Below are positions 43,764 through 54,715 of a DNA stretch of 64,000 bases, piece by piece. A program made the position numbers and the translations under genes. The DNA lies in NCBI GenBank assembly GCA_025266875.1, contig JALLLT010000044.1, forward strand, positions 294,105 through 358,104, written 5' to 3'. This DNA comes from Fennellomyces sp. T-0311. Its lineage: Eukaryota > Mucoromycota > Mucoromycetes > Mucorales > Lichtheimiaceae. The notes under the pieces are model-generated. The model searched no databases. It saw nothing but the letters and a program-made list of their open reading frames with translations, and was not told the DNA's origin. The number at the start of each line of letters is the position of its first letter. The stretch's first letter is position 1.

Positions 43764-45691
43764 ATGGTTTCCAACAAGAAGATTAACAACAGTGCCGCTG
43801 AGCTCGATGGCATGTTGAAGCGCATGCATGATTTAGTTATCCAACGTAAGAATCGCCCCTTGAATTTACAATAGTGATTGCTAAGATCCATCACTATTTG
43901 ATTAGATGTGAAGGAAGGTCAAGATGCCACACAGGCTGTTGTGGATTACAGAACCCCTACTGAATTATACAAGGCCGTCAACTTTGAGCTACCCGATGTC
44001 GGCGCAGGCGCTGATGGTAAACAAAGCTGCATGTCTCCCTTACATTGTCACCGAAAATTTAAACTTTTTGTGAACATTAGGCACTTTTGACTTGATCAAG
44101 GATACCCTGAATTACAGTGTCAACTCATGGAACCCCCGGTTTATGGACAAGCTTTATGCAGGCACGAACCCTATCGGTGTCATCTCTGAATTCTTGCTTG
44201 GCGTCTTGAATGGCAATTGTCACGTCTACCATGTGTCACCCGTGCTGACTCTCATGGAAGTTGAAGTCACCAAGGCTGTTGGTCAATTGCTCGGCATGGG
44301 CGAGGTAATTCTATTCTCTTTCGCATTCGAATAGCAACAATGACTCACAATCTTATTGTTTAGCATGCTAACGGTTTGTTCTGCCCTGGCGGGTCTGCTT
44401 CAAACCTGCTTGCCATGGTCACGGCTCGCAACTATCTTTATCCTACCATCAAGACCACTGGTTATATTCCCCGTCCCTTCAACCCAAGCGCCGAATATGG
44501 CAAGTTGAAGGTCTTTACCTCGGCCCACTGTCACTACAGTATCGACAAGGCTGCTCTCGTCTTGGGTCTCGGTACCGACAGCATCGTCAAGGTTCCCACT
44601 GATGAAACGTGCAAGATGCGTGTGGATGAACTTGAGCGATTAATCCAAGAAAGCGTTGAGCGCGGTGAAACTCCCTTCTTTATTAATGCAACTGCAGGCA
44701 CCACGGTGATGGTAAGACTATTCGGGCAAAAAAGGATAATCAGAAGCGCTAACACGAGTGCTAGGGTGCGTTTGATCCTATCCGGAGTATATCTGCCATA
44801 GCCAAAAAGTACAATTGCTGGCTCCACGTTGATGGCTCCTGGGGCGGTTCCTCCATCTTCTCCCAAGCTGTGCGGGAAGAATTGGGCTGGCTTGACGGGT
44901 CGGGTTTGGTAAGCACAAAAGCTGTTGAAGCTTTTTAAGGGAGTGGAGTGTAATCCCTCTCTTACATGGTTGCGTGTTGCATACATGTGCGTAATGATTT
45001 TATGTTGGATTCTAACCATATCATGTTCCATTATTCTATTTCTCCCCTTTCCTTTGATTAACTTTTGCAGGCTGACTCGTTCACGATGAACCCTCACAAA
45101 CTCTTGGGTGTTCCATTGCAGTGTTCCATGGTGGTGACTCCTCACGAAATGCTCTTCCCCAAAGCTAACACTCTGGCAGCCGACTATCTGTTCCATGGCA
45201 ACCCATACGATTTGGGTGCTGGAACCATTGGTTGCGGACGTCGTCCTGACGCATTAAAGATCTTTTTGGCATGGAAGTTCTATGGTAAAGAAGGTCTTGG
45301 CCAACGTATCGATCGTGCAATCAAAGCCGCTGCGGACTTTACGGATCTGGTCCGGGAACGTCAAGGCTTTGAACTCGTTGTCGACCCAAGTTTGTTCTGT
45401 CAAGTGTGCTTCTGGTATGTCCCGCAACAGCTCCAAAGCCAGGTAGTTGAGTGGAAAAAGAATCCCGTCGTATATAAGGCCAAGATGACGCGTGTTATCC
45501 ATGCTCTCCACGAACATGTCAATCACTCGGGTGATTATTTAGTCGACCATGCGCCCCTGGATGACCTGCCTCACTTTTTCCGCATAGTGATCAATGCTCC
45601 CACCGTCAATGTCCACCGCGACCTGGCCGGTTTACTAGATGCGATCGAGGACGCCGGCAAAAAGATCGCATGGAACGAAGTTTCTCTGTAA
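43764..45691 (+). CDS. Group II PLP decarboxylase, glutamate/cysteine-sulfinate type, 6 exons
   Basis: Pyridoxal-phosphate decarboxylase of the animal GAD/CSAD/GADL1 branch, predicted to convert an acidic amino acid (glutamate, aspartate or cysteine sulfinate) to the amine plus CO2. Exons 43764-43845, 43906-44016, 44081-44304, 44364-44711, 44765-44908, 45071-45691; 509 residues. Evidence: FCPGGSASNLLAM, HCHYSIDKAA, INATAGTTVMGAFD, LHVDGSWGGS with the cofactor Asp278 (the usual HVDAAWGG is changed to DGSWGG), and NPHK with the Schiff-base Lys313. Length fits CSAD (about 493). Yeast GAD1 and plant GAD belong to another branch, so this is not the yeast GAD1 ortholog. Substrate specificity cannot be decided from these motifs. 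Confidence 0.9.
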
Positions 45692-45994
45692 AAACCTTAT
45701 CATATATTTATCTAATCATACAAAAAAAATCTAATAAAGAAGTGATGTAAATAAGCAACACGTTGATTTAATTGATAAAGGAGAAGACGGAACAATACCA
45801 CTCAAATGGGCCGGCGGATCTTGCCTTGCCGTTGACCTTTTTCGATAACAATAGGAGGAAAGCATCGTCCCCTTGTTATAACACCAAGGCAACGGATCTC
45901 GATCCAGTAACGAAAAATCCATTTCCTTTTTTAAATAGACTCGTTCCAGTTTCCCTATTTTTCATTTCTTTCTTTTTCTCTCTTGCACTTTTTC
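45692..45994. other. intergenic, RasGEF promoter
   Basis: 303 bp with the 3' end of the decarboxylase (AATAAA near 45733) and a CT-rich leader just before the RasGEF ATG. No other gene. Confidence 0.5.
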
Positions 45995-48900
45995 ATGGCA
46001 CCCATCGTACCGCAGCCTTTATGTCGAGTGCGCGCAGTCTACGCCTTCCAGTCTAAAGAGCCGTCCTCGTTGAGTTTCCAGCCAGGCGCTTTGATTGATG
46101 TGCTCTCTCAAGTAGAGTCCGGCTGGTGGCTGGGCTGGTAAAAGAAACAAGAGAACCATGAATCTCATGCTTTGTTGGACTCACCTCGCTCTCGTTCACA
46201 TTTTTATTACTGTGTTAGTACTGCAGGTGGTATTCCTGGCTGGTTTCCCAAAGACTACGTAGAGGTACTTGAACCACAAAAGCCTAGCGTAAGTTACCGT
46301 GTGTTTTGTCTTCCCCTTATCAGGCTCACACGTTGTCACACATTTAAGCAGAACACAAACGTATTACCAACGCAAAAGCCCGATCAGGGGCTTGATATCG
46401 ACCCAACACTTCCTCCAAAAAGTACAACTACGCCTAATAATGATGAGTGGACCGTGCAGCTGACAGAAGACGGCGAGGGTCAATACTTATTTAATCCTGT
46501 GACGGGAGAAATGCGCTTCACGTTTCCTGAAGATCAGGAAGACGACGACGATGACGATTCATTCCGCGATGCAAGCGATCAATCTTGGCTACACGAGTAT
46601 GAGGAAGAAGGAGCCCATATCGACGAGGAGATTGAATTCGTACCGCAAAAGGTAAGAAAGAACCACCGCTGCATAAAGTCATTCAAATGTTAAAGAAGGA
46701 GGGCTTTGCATAGTTGCCGTCTCCGTGGAGCCAATATGTGATACCTACAGAGCACGAGCATCTGTTCACCGACACGCAGGTACAGTGGCCCGTGCTGAAT
46801 ACGCTTTTACTTCCTCGAGGGATTGGAGGAGACTGAATTTTTCCAATCTCCTATTAAAGAAGCACGGCGATCCCAGAACTCCTTTGACCTGGGAGATCCT
46901 GTCCACGTGCACCGCTATTACAATCCACAACCTAAACGCTGCCGTGCAAGCCAACCGCAAACAACTCTATTTTCCCTATGCAACCGCGGTTGTCAACGCA
47001 ATCAAGCTCATGATGATCGCCTGCGGAGCCGTTGACAAGGAGTGGTTCCAGACTATCCAGAACAAAGACCTGCAGGTCCATCATAGATCGACTGTTGCCG
47101 GACTTGCAAAGATGATGCTCACGGCCATCGCTCTGGAACGGGAAGAGGTAGACAAGGACCGACTTGTCGCTGATGCGCGTGAAGTCCTCGTTGCAATACG
47201 GAGCTTTGTCACCACCTGTCAAACAATCCCTTTGCGTCTCCGGAGTAATCTCGAAGTGCTTCTCGATCCTCCTGTCTATAGTAATGCACGTGCGGTCCCA
47301 TCAACAATCTCAACTATTCTCGAAGATACACCAATGTCGCCAGACATGCTGTCACCAACACCACCATCGCCTCACCCTTATCGAGAACATCGTGAGAACT
47401 CCACCTCGAGCAGTGCAACTTACTCCACGGCAAAAACAGCAGCAACACGAGCTACAAGTGTCTACAGCAGCGGCAGCAGCAGAAACGATGATGAATTTGA
47501 GATGCCAAACTGGAACGAGATGATCCAATCTTACAGTATGGAGCTACAAGCCTCTGTGCATGCAATGCTCACGATTCTCTCCCAGCATAAGCACCAACGA
47601 GATGCATTAGCCGCACTTCTACTTGCCCGTCTTGATCATCTGAGTCAGCGTGCAGGACAACTCATTTACGCCGCTGAGCGCGTCTGTTTCGACAATGCTG
47701 AGCAACAAGTAGTCGAATGCAAGCACGAGCTGCTGCATGGATTTGGCATCCTATTTTGCAAGCTCCAAGCCATGACCGATGCTACGATACCCGTGGAAGA
47801 TGCTGTGCTTTCTGTTGAACTCGTTATCCAGCGTATTCGAAAACCTGTTGACAAAATGGTCGCATTGTGTGCTCGCGTCGCACGAGAAAACAAACAAACT
47901 AGCAGTCAACGTGGCAGTCTTGTGATACCAGTCGAGGATATGACAACCTATACCGAAAAACAAAGCGGCAGAACAGAAAGGGACTATATGGGCTACGATT
48001 ACAAACCTGAAGAGATTGTGTTTTCGACCGATGGGCAGATCAAGGGCGGCACTTTGCGAGGTCTTGTCGAACGGCTGACTCTCCACGATCAATCCGACAC
48101 CAAATTCATCCAGGCGTTCCTTCTCACATACCGTGCCTTTTGCACTTCGGAAGAACTGCTCGAGCGACTCAAGGCACGTTTCAATATCAAGCCACCAGCA
48201 GACTTGACGCAGCGCGAATTGGATGATTGGAAGGAGAGCAAACAGAAACTGATTCGATTGCGCGTGTTCAACGTATTCAAGCATTGGGTTGAGCACTATA
48301 TGAATGTGGAAGAAGATCAAGCTGCGCTTAACACTTTGCTCGACTTTACCAACACGACGTTGCGATCATCCATCAGCTTTTCAGCCAATCAGCTAGAACG
48401 ACTGATACGCAAACGGCTGGATGCCGATCCGTTGCGCAAATTGGTGGTCATGGCCCCGCGAGATCAACCCACGCCTATCCTCCCACGCAACGTGAAGAAG
48501 TTCAGACTATTGGATGTGCACCCATTAGAGATGGCGCGTCAGTTGACGATGATGGATTTTGGACTGTATCGAGCGATTCAACCATCCGAATGTCTCGATA
48601 AGGCATGGTCCAGCAGTGACAAGAACAAGAGCATTCATATTCGAGAATCGATCGAGTACAACAACCAAGTGACGCTGTGGGTTTCGGACGCCATCCTGTG
48701 CCAGATGGAAATCAAGAAGCGCGCCAATACCATCAAGTACTGGGTCCAGGTGGCCGAAAAGTGTCATAGCCTACATAGCTTCAACACATGCATGGCGATC
48801 CTGTCGGCGTTCGAGAGCAGCGCCATCGCTCGACTGCAACGTACCTGGGAGCTGGTCGGATCAAGAGCCCAGCAATCGCTCGATGGCATGCGCAAACTGT

Positions 48901-49334
48901 TTGCTTCCAACCGCAACTTTGCTGAATACCGCACACTCGTCCACTCGGTCAATCCACCATGCATTCCCTTCCTCGGTGTCTATCTTCAGGATCTTACATT
49001 CATCGAAGACGGCAACCCCAACGTACTCAAGAACACCGACCTGATCAATTTCGGAAAGTTGGCCAAGACCAGCGAGGTCATCCGCGAGATCCAGCAGTAT
49101 CAGTCCACGCCCTATCCATTCCTGGCCGTCTCCATGCTGCAGATGTTTATCAAGGCTAACCTGCAAAGTGCCAGGGACGATGAGACGTTGTACAGCGAGA
49201 GTCTGCGGATAGAGCCAAAGTAAGTGTATGCTGCTCTTTCATGGTGCGGATTGCTCACTGACTGTACTTGTGTGTGTAGGGAGCGCACGGATGAAAAAGT
49301 AACACGGCTGTTAGAAGAGTCTGGATTCATCTAA
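45995..49334 (+). CDS. Cdc25-type Ras guanine nucleotide exchange factor with SH3 and WW-like domains, 6 exons
   Basis: Activates Ras at membranes by exchanging GDP for GTP, upstream of cAMP or MAP kinase signalling. Exons 45995-46137, 46219-46288, 46352-46651, 46714-46791, 46860-49219, 49280-49334; 1001 residues. Order: SH3 at about 10-72 (VRAVYAFQSKEPSSLSF, WWLG, PGWFPKDYVEV); a WW-like segment at about 105-135 (WTVQLTEDGEGQYLFNP); an acidic linker; a second WW-like segment (LPSPWSQYV); a fungal helical region; REM/RasGEF-N at about 578-720 (GGTLRGLVERLT, FLLTYRAFC); CDC25 catalytic domain at about 746-985 (LDVHPLEMARQLT, IKYWVQVAEKC, SFNTCMAILSAF, PFLGVYLQDL). The donor of intron 4 is ambiguous: 46780 (CAG|GTACAG) or 46792; both keep frame and differ by four residues. 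SH3-REM-CDC25 is the layout of yeast Cdc25. Confidence 0.9.
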
Positions 49335-49511
49335 CACAGGATACCCTATTGTACCTTAATGAGTAATTACAGTAAAGCGGTTTAATCATGCACAGGGGCC
49401 ATATGATCTTTTTCATATGGATGCCCTTTGAAATTTAAAGCACTGCGCAAGGAGCAGTTTGAAAATCAAAACACACAAGCACTTCTTTTCCCAACAACCC
49501 CGAAAAAAATA

Positions 49512-49739
49512 ATGAAGTTTGGACAGGCATTCGCCGTTTCGATGGGTGCTCTCATGGGCGGTGCCGTCGGTTTCTACTTGCTGGAGGACTACAAGATTAA
49601 GGCCAAGGTATGCTGATTGAACCTGCCACTGAAATATAAACAGCCATCGCTAACCATGTCGCCAAACCATTAGGAACAACGTCTGGCAATGTTGTTGGAA
49701 AAGAAACTAGAATACGAACAGCAGGAAAAAGCACTGTAA
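49512..49739 (+). CDS. Small single-span membrane protein, 53 residues, 2 exons
   Basis: Exons 49512-49607 and 49674-49739. MKFGQAFAVSMGALMGGAVG begins a hydrophobic, Gly/Ala-rich segment (about residues 5-24), followed by a charged helix rich in Lys, Glu, Leu and Gln ending QQEKAL. The layout, one N-terminal span and a short charged helical tail, is like small mitochondrial inner-membrane assembly proteins, but I recognise no named family. It lies between RasGEF and the PPR gene on the same strand. The intron keeps the frame, and the peptide is compact and natural, so a real gene is likely. Confidence 0.6.
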
Positions 49740-50053
49740 ATGTACACCATGCCGTCATTACGCCGGTGCGTTACCATACAGCATCCATCCACAACAACTC
49801 TGCTAGAATCTTTTCTCATTGTACATAATCTTGATAAATCACCCTCCCTTTTCCCCACTTGTTGTTGATAATTAGTACATAACGCTATTTAATACATTTT
49901 CTGTTAAATACTTGAATATATACGCTGATCCGTATAAACTTAATCGCAACCCTGGCAACGTGCTGAAAGGCGCCAGGGCAAGCAAAATTCATGTACGTTG
50001 GTTACCAGGCGGTCACAGGCGAACCTTTTTTTTTTCTTCAACTTGTCAAAAAA
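49740..50053. other. intergenic, PPR promoter
   Basis: 314 bp between the small membrane-protein gene and the PPR gene; a T-run precedes the PPR start. No additional gene seen. Confidence 0.5.
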
Positions 50054-52196
50054 ATGTTTCGAAGAGCATGTCAGGTAGCTCGACATGTCTCTCATTCACG
50101 ATCATACGCTACAAAGTGAGTGTAACCATACAATATCAAAAGAGTGAGACTTGACATATGCGACAAACAGAATGCGTATTGACGATCGGACGAAGCAAGC
50201 GATCGATCAAGTCAAACGACTTGAATACCAACTGGAATCACAAAAGAAACGAGCAAGTAAAAGCAGTAGACTGATCGAAATAAAGTCGAGCTGACCTGAT
50301 ATAGAAAGAAGCAATTGCAATGCTCGATCGGCTAAATGAGCAGGACGTTCAAGAAGTCTATGAACAAGTATCAGCAGAACGTCCGCCTCGTCAACTGATC
50401 GCACCGGATTACTTGGAGAACCTTCGTGTTAAATTTTTGGATACCCGGCAAGAAATGTTGCCAAGTGATATGCCCACTGTTGAAGGCTTGGTAACACAGC
50501 AACAACCACAGTCGCTTAGTGACCTATCGATGCGCGATTTCGAGCAGTTGATTTATGCCAACGTAAAGTGCTTGCTGCTTGCTATTAGATTTTCGTATAT
50601 TGACGCCTCACATTACTAGGCTTTGGCAAAACGGCCAGAGCAAGCTGAACGGGCAGTGCAATTAATGGAGGTAAGACTCTTAGTTGTGAATGGATATAGC
50701 GCAACGTTGACACATACGATCTAGGAATGCGGTCAGGTGCCAAGTGTCCGATGCTACAACCATCTGATGGACGCCTATGCGAACGCAAACAACGCGGATA
50801 AAGCAATCGAAGTATTTGAACGGATCAAGGAGGACGAAGATTTAACACCAGACGTATACACCTATGCAACCTTGATCAAGACATTTATCCAGTGCTCGCA
50901 ATTGGAAGATGCATTTATTGTTTTCGACCGTATGAAGCGGTCAGATATGATTCCCACGCAGCCCATCTTTTCCAATATGATCAGCGGCTGTATCCAGGCA
51001 AACCAAATTGACCGAGCATGGGAGGTATTTGACTCGATGCGATTATCGTATCATCAACCCGATGAAGTCAGTTTCACATTGATGCTACAAGCTTGTGCAA
51101 AGGTATATCGCATTTGAGACAAAACGCGAATAGCGGCGCTAATGAGTTTATGCAGAGAGGCGAAGTGGAACGGGCCCTCAATTTGTTTGAGGATATGACT
51201 GGATCACATCTCTATCCCACCGATGTAACTTTCAATGTACTGATTAACGCATGTGCAAAACGACCGGATTATTTCCAGGCAGCCTTCGACTTATTATCCC
51301 AGATGCAAACTGTGTATGGCTTCCAGCCTGACTTGATCACGTACAACACATTGCTTAGTGCGTGTGCACGGAAAGGGCATTTGGAACGAGCGCGCGATAT
51401 TTTCAAAACCGTAGATCAACACATGCTCCCGGATACTCACACCTATACCAACCTATTCCGCAGCTATGCCAACTACAACCCACTGCAAGTAAATACGAAG
51501 CAACAGCATGAAGACCAGGAAGGGCTTGTGGCACATTCACTCATGTCTAACGACCTACCCGAGCGTCGATCGGCTGTTGTGTTGGAAGCAAGCAAGATTT
51601 TTAACGCCATTGTTGCTGACCGACGTTGCGAAATAACAACGGCTCTACTCAACGCGTATCTATCGGTGCACGTTATGCAAAAGCAAGTGCGCGACTGCAT
51701 TGATATTTATCATACAACATTCAATGCACACAAAGTCGAACGCAATCCACGGACGTTTTCGCACATGCTTCAATTCTCCTATAATCAACGCGATGCTGAT
51801 CTTGCATGGCGTGTGTGGGGCGACTACCAGGATTTTTTGGAGGGGCGACAACAGCAAGATGTCCCGGTTGCGACGCAAATCCAAGAAGGCTGGGCTCCGA
51901 ATCAGCAGCGAGAACTAGCCTTACTGATGGTCAACACACTTGCAAGGTAACAAGACAGAGCGTAGGTAGATGAGGGTGGATAGCTAATCCAAGAAAACAA
52001 CAGAGGCAATGATTTGAAGAACGCGCTGGGGTTGCTGGCAACCGAGTTTCCCAAAGAAAAACCACAACTGAAAGAACTCAAGACGTTACGAAACAAGTGC
52101 ATCCAGCTGGAAGACGACGAGGCGCTGCGTGCGTTACACCGACTTGCAAGGCGGGACCGAAAGATCAAACCAGCCGATTGGCGATTTAGACAATAG
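50054..52196 (+). CDS. Mitochondrial pentatricopeptide repeat (PPR) protein, 7 exons
   Basis: Predicted mitochondrial RNA-binding protein acting in organellar RNA processing, stability or translation. Exons 50054-50115, 50171-50256, 50309-50562, 50620-50670, 50725-51102, 51156-51946, 52004-52196; 604 residues. The N-terminus (MFRRACQVARHVSHSRSYAT) is a good presequence: basic, Ser-rich, no acidic residues. At least six PPR motifs of about 35 residues lie in the middle, for example VRCYNHLMDAYANANNADKA, TYATLIKTFIQCSQLEDA, FSNMISGCIQANQIDRA, TFNVLINACAKRP and ITYNTLLSACARKGHLERA. The C-terminal third is non-PPR helical. The specific RNA target or ortholog (Aep-, Ppr- or ribosome-type) cannot be named from sequence alone. 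Convergent with the phosphogluconolactonase gene, stops only about 70 bp apart. Confidence 0.85.
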
Positions 52197-52266
52197 AAAT
52201 CTTCATTCTGTACATTTTATACACGCATAGCATCATGTAAACAAAATAACATCCCTTTTCTCTCTC

Positions 52267-52995
52267 CTAGTACTTGCTGATGTTCTGCTTCTGCAACTTG
52301 CCTGAGGCGGCATCGTCCACAAACCAATAAACTGGGCCTTTGGGCTTGACGCGCTGGCATGGCAGCTCGAGTTGAGGTTGTTCCAGGATCTTTTGCAGCA
52401 TATCCTGCTTTCCTTCACCAGCGGTGACGAAAGCGACCGCATTTGCATTGTTTACGACGGGGTAGGTCAGAGTGATACGCTCTGGTGGGGGCTTTGGGGA
52501 ATCTGTGATGGGGGCTACCCATAACTGGGTCTCGTTCAACAAGGGATGACCCGGGAAAAGTGAGCAGCAATGACCATCTGGACCCATACCAAGCAAGATC
52601 AAATCGAAGGAAGGCAGCTCTTTGAAATAACTCTTGAGTTGTTGCTCATAGTCTTCGGCAGCCTTGCCAGCATCCTTGCCGAAAGAACCGATAGTATGCA
52701 CTTTGGGTTCACCCTTGGCATGGTCGAGCAAATTGACCTTGAGTTCGCGATAGTTGGAATCGGTATCGTCGAGAGGTACGCAACGTTCGTCAGCGAAGAA
52801 GATCTCCCATTTGGAAAAGTCGACATTGGGGTTTGAACGTAATTCCTTGGATAGCAACTTTGGAAGCGATCCGCCGCTGACAGCAACGGTGAAGGCACCG
52901 TGATCGGCAATGGCCTGCTGCGAGCGGTTCGCAACAAAGTCGTTCAAGCCGCTGGAAAGTGCGTCGGTCGTAGGGAACGAGTAAATGTGTGACAT
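52267..52995 (-). CDS. 6-phosphogluconolactonase, single exon
   Basis: Second enzyme of the oxidative pentose phosphate pathway: hydrolyses 6-phosphoglucono-delta-lactone to 6-phosphogluconate in the cytosol (yeast SOL3/SOL4 family). 242 residues starting MSHIYSFPTTDALSS; an in-frame ATG 33 nt upstream would add 11 residues. Motifs: FTVAVSGGSLPKLL near residue 40, WEIFFADERCVPLDD, and LILLGMGPDGHCCSLFPGHP, the family signature with the phosphate-binding and catalytic His region. Length is typical (about 240-260). Intronless, unlike most neighbours. Its promoter region is bordered by the LINE element starting about 500 bp upstream. Confidence 0.93.
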   Translation of the reverse strand: MSHIYSFPTTDALSSGLNDFVANRSQQAIADHGAFTVAVSGGSLPKLLSKELRSNPNVDFSKWEIFFADERCVPLDDTDSNYRELKVNLLDHAKGEPKVHTIGSFGKDAGKAAEDYEQQLKSYFKELPSFDLILLGMGPDGHCCSLFPGHPLLNETQLWVAPITDSPKPPPERITLTYPVVNNANAVAFVTAGEGKQDMLQKILEQPQLELPCQRVKPKGPVYWFVDDAASGKLQKQNISKY

Positions 52996-53504
52996 TGTGG
53001 TAAAACACGGAATGGAAACTGGTCGCATTTGTCCGGGTTTTGTTGGGGATGTTCAACACCCGATTATGATATCAATATGTGATCATCTCTTGCTATGAAA
53101 TAGTTTCTCTTTAACTAGACCTTAATCACCACATATACCAATCCCGGTGCACTGAAACTTGGCGTTCTCTGAGCCTTTTAGCCTGCTTACCATGTCACTG
53201 CCGGATAACAATGGCACGAAGTGCAATCGCTGTTTACACGAACCACCCCGCCCCCAACCTTTTTGATGGCCGCGTTTGCCTGCTTCAGGATTAAATTTAT
53301 ATATAATGCTAACTACAATGTTATATTACCAGCAAACTGTCTCGATAGCCTTGTACATAGAATGTGCATCAAACTGTAGATATAACTTTTTAATCGAGTG
53401 GTTTCTCCGCTACACAACCCTTTGTAGCAGTAGATACCTAACACCACCACCACTCTCAATAAAAGCCTATCAAACTACCAGTCCTACCCACCCGCGACCA
53501 GATT
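52996..53504. other. intergenic between phosphogluconolactonase and LINE
   Basis: About 509 bp: promoter of the phosphogluconolactonase gene (-) and probably the 5' leader of the LINE. The exact element boundary is not visible; a CA/CT-rich stretch before the ORF1 ATG looks like element leader. Confidence 0.45.
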
Positions 53505-54623
53505 ATGCTGGACAACAACCGCCCACCAGGGCCTACCTGGAGTAGGTCATGGGCAACAGTCGCTCGAAATAAGAGCAAAACCGTTTTTGAAGTTACCGGG
53601 TTTCAGCAAGACCAACGGGTACGCCGAGCAGAAGCGATTCTTGCTCGTTCCTTGAATGCGAACGCTGTTTTGTTTGATTTTGGAACACAACTTCCCTCAA
53701 AAGCGGCAGCATACAAGCTTATCCAATCTATTGGCCCACTACTCGGCGCAAAAACCGTTTCTCGCGCCCGTAACCCTAAAACGCTTTTAATCGAGACACG
53801 TTATGCAGAAGACGCCCACCGCGATATGGCTATTAAGGAAGGCGTAACGTATGCCAATGTTAATTTCCGTGCAACATTGGCTCTAGGACTCGAATCCGAC
53901 CTGGTAAAGGTCAATTTCAAAGAGCTCCCATTTGTCTCCCAAGAGGCGTTGACAGCTGGATTACGTACTGAGATGAGTCACTACGGCCGTGTCTGCCAGA
54001 TTCGTTTGTACCTGGAACCAGAGACCAAAATTTTCGAAGGCGAAGCAACTGTAATTTTGGATGTTACACAACCACCCAACACCCTCGATCATGAGCAGTA
54101 TCTCAAATTACAACGATACATTCACTTCGAGAACTGGGACCAAACATTCCCGGTATCCTGGAAAGGTTGCCCACCTCTCTGCAGCTTTTGCAAGCAGGAA
54201 GGTCACAAACGTAGTGAATGCCCCAAATTGAAACAAGTGGCATGCTTCCACTGCCATCAATTTGGGCATTTCCAAAAGCATTACCCTCTCCGCCGACAGC
54301 AACAACAGGTGGCCCCCGTAGAGCGTCTGTCCGAACAGGATCTACTGGACTCCTTCTCCATCGATAGCAAAGAAGAAGCTGCACCGGAAAATCCCAACGA
54401 TGAGACACCATCCATAAGGTCGTCCATGCCCTGGGATATTGAGATCTCCCACGCCGCTACTTCCAAGGATCAGCATCCGCAAAACACCCAGAACTCCAAT
54501 GTGGGACAGCCTGACGACCTTGACATTACAATGCGCGATCGACCGCTACACAACACCCTTAGGGAAGAACCAACTACAACTGGGGAACCTGACCCGAAAC
54601 AACCAAAGATTTACAACACTTGA
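53505..54623 (+). CDS. LINE ORF1, zinc-knuckle nucleic-acid-binding protein
   Basis: 372 residues, uninterrupted. The N-terminal and central part is a fold typical of LINE ORF1 proteins; a CCHC knuckle (CSFCKQEGHKRSEC) lies around residues 226-239. A second knuckle CFHCHQFGHFQKHY has Tyr in place of the last Cys, so it is probably non-functional; TGC to TAC is a single transition. The C-terminal quarter is acidic and Ser/Thr/Asn-rich. Its role in an active element would be RNA binding and chaperoning. It is open here but belongs to a dead element. Confidence 0.8.
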   Translation: MLDNNRPPGPTWSRSWATVARNKSKTVFEVTGFQQDQRVRRAEAILARSLNANAVLFDFGTQLPSKAAAYKLIQSIGPLLGAKTVSRARNPKTLLIETRYAEDAHRDMAIKEGVTYANVNFRATLALGLESDLVKVNFKELPFVSQEALTAGLRTEMSHYGRVCQIRLYLEPETKIFEGEATVILDVTQPPNTLDHEQYLKLQRYIHFENWDQTFPVSWKGCPPLCSFCKQEGHKRSECPKLKQVACFHCHQFGHFQKHYPLRRQQQQVAPVERLSEQDLLDSFSIDSKEEAAPENPNDETPSIRSSMPWDIEISHAATSKDQHPQNTQNSNVGQPDDLDITMRDRPLHNTLREEPTTTGEPDPKQPKIYNT

Positions 54624-54715
54624 AGCTCTTCTCAACATGACCAACAGCCAAACAACGACTCGAAACAGAAACCTGGTTCGCCGGCACCTCCGGGTAGTGT
54701 GGACCGCCAAAAACA

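Noticed and set aside
44534..45196. 220-residue open frame on the minus strand
   Set aside because: Antisense to the PLP decarboxylase exons, whose motifs are secure; crosses its introns.
47751..48320. 189-residue open frame on the minus strand
   Set aside because: Antisense to the RasGEF REM region; no recognisable domain.
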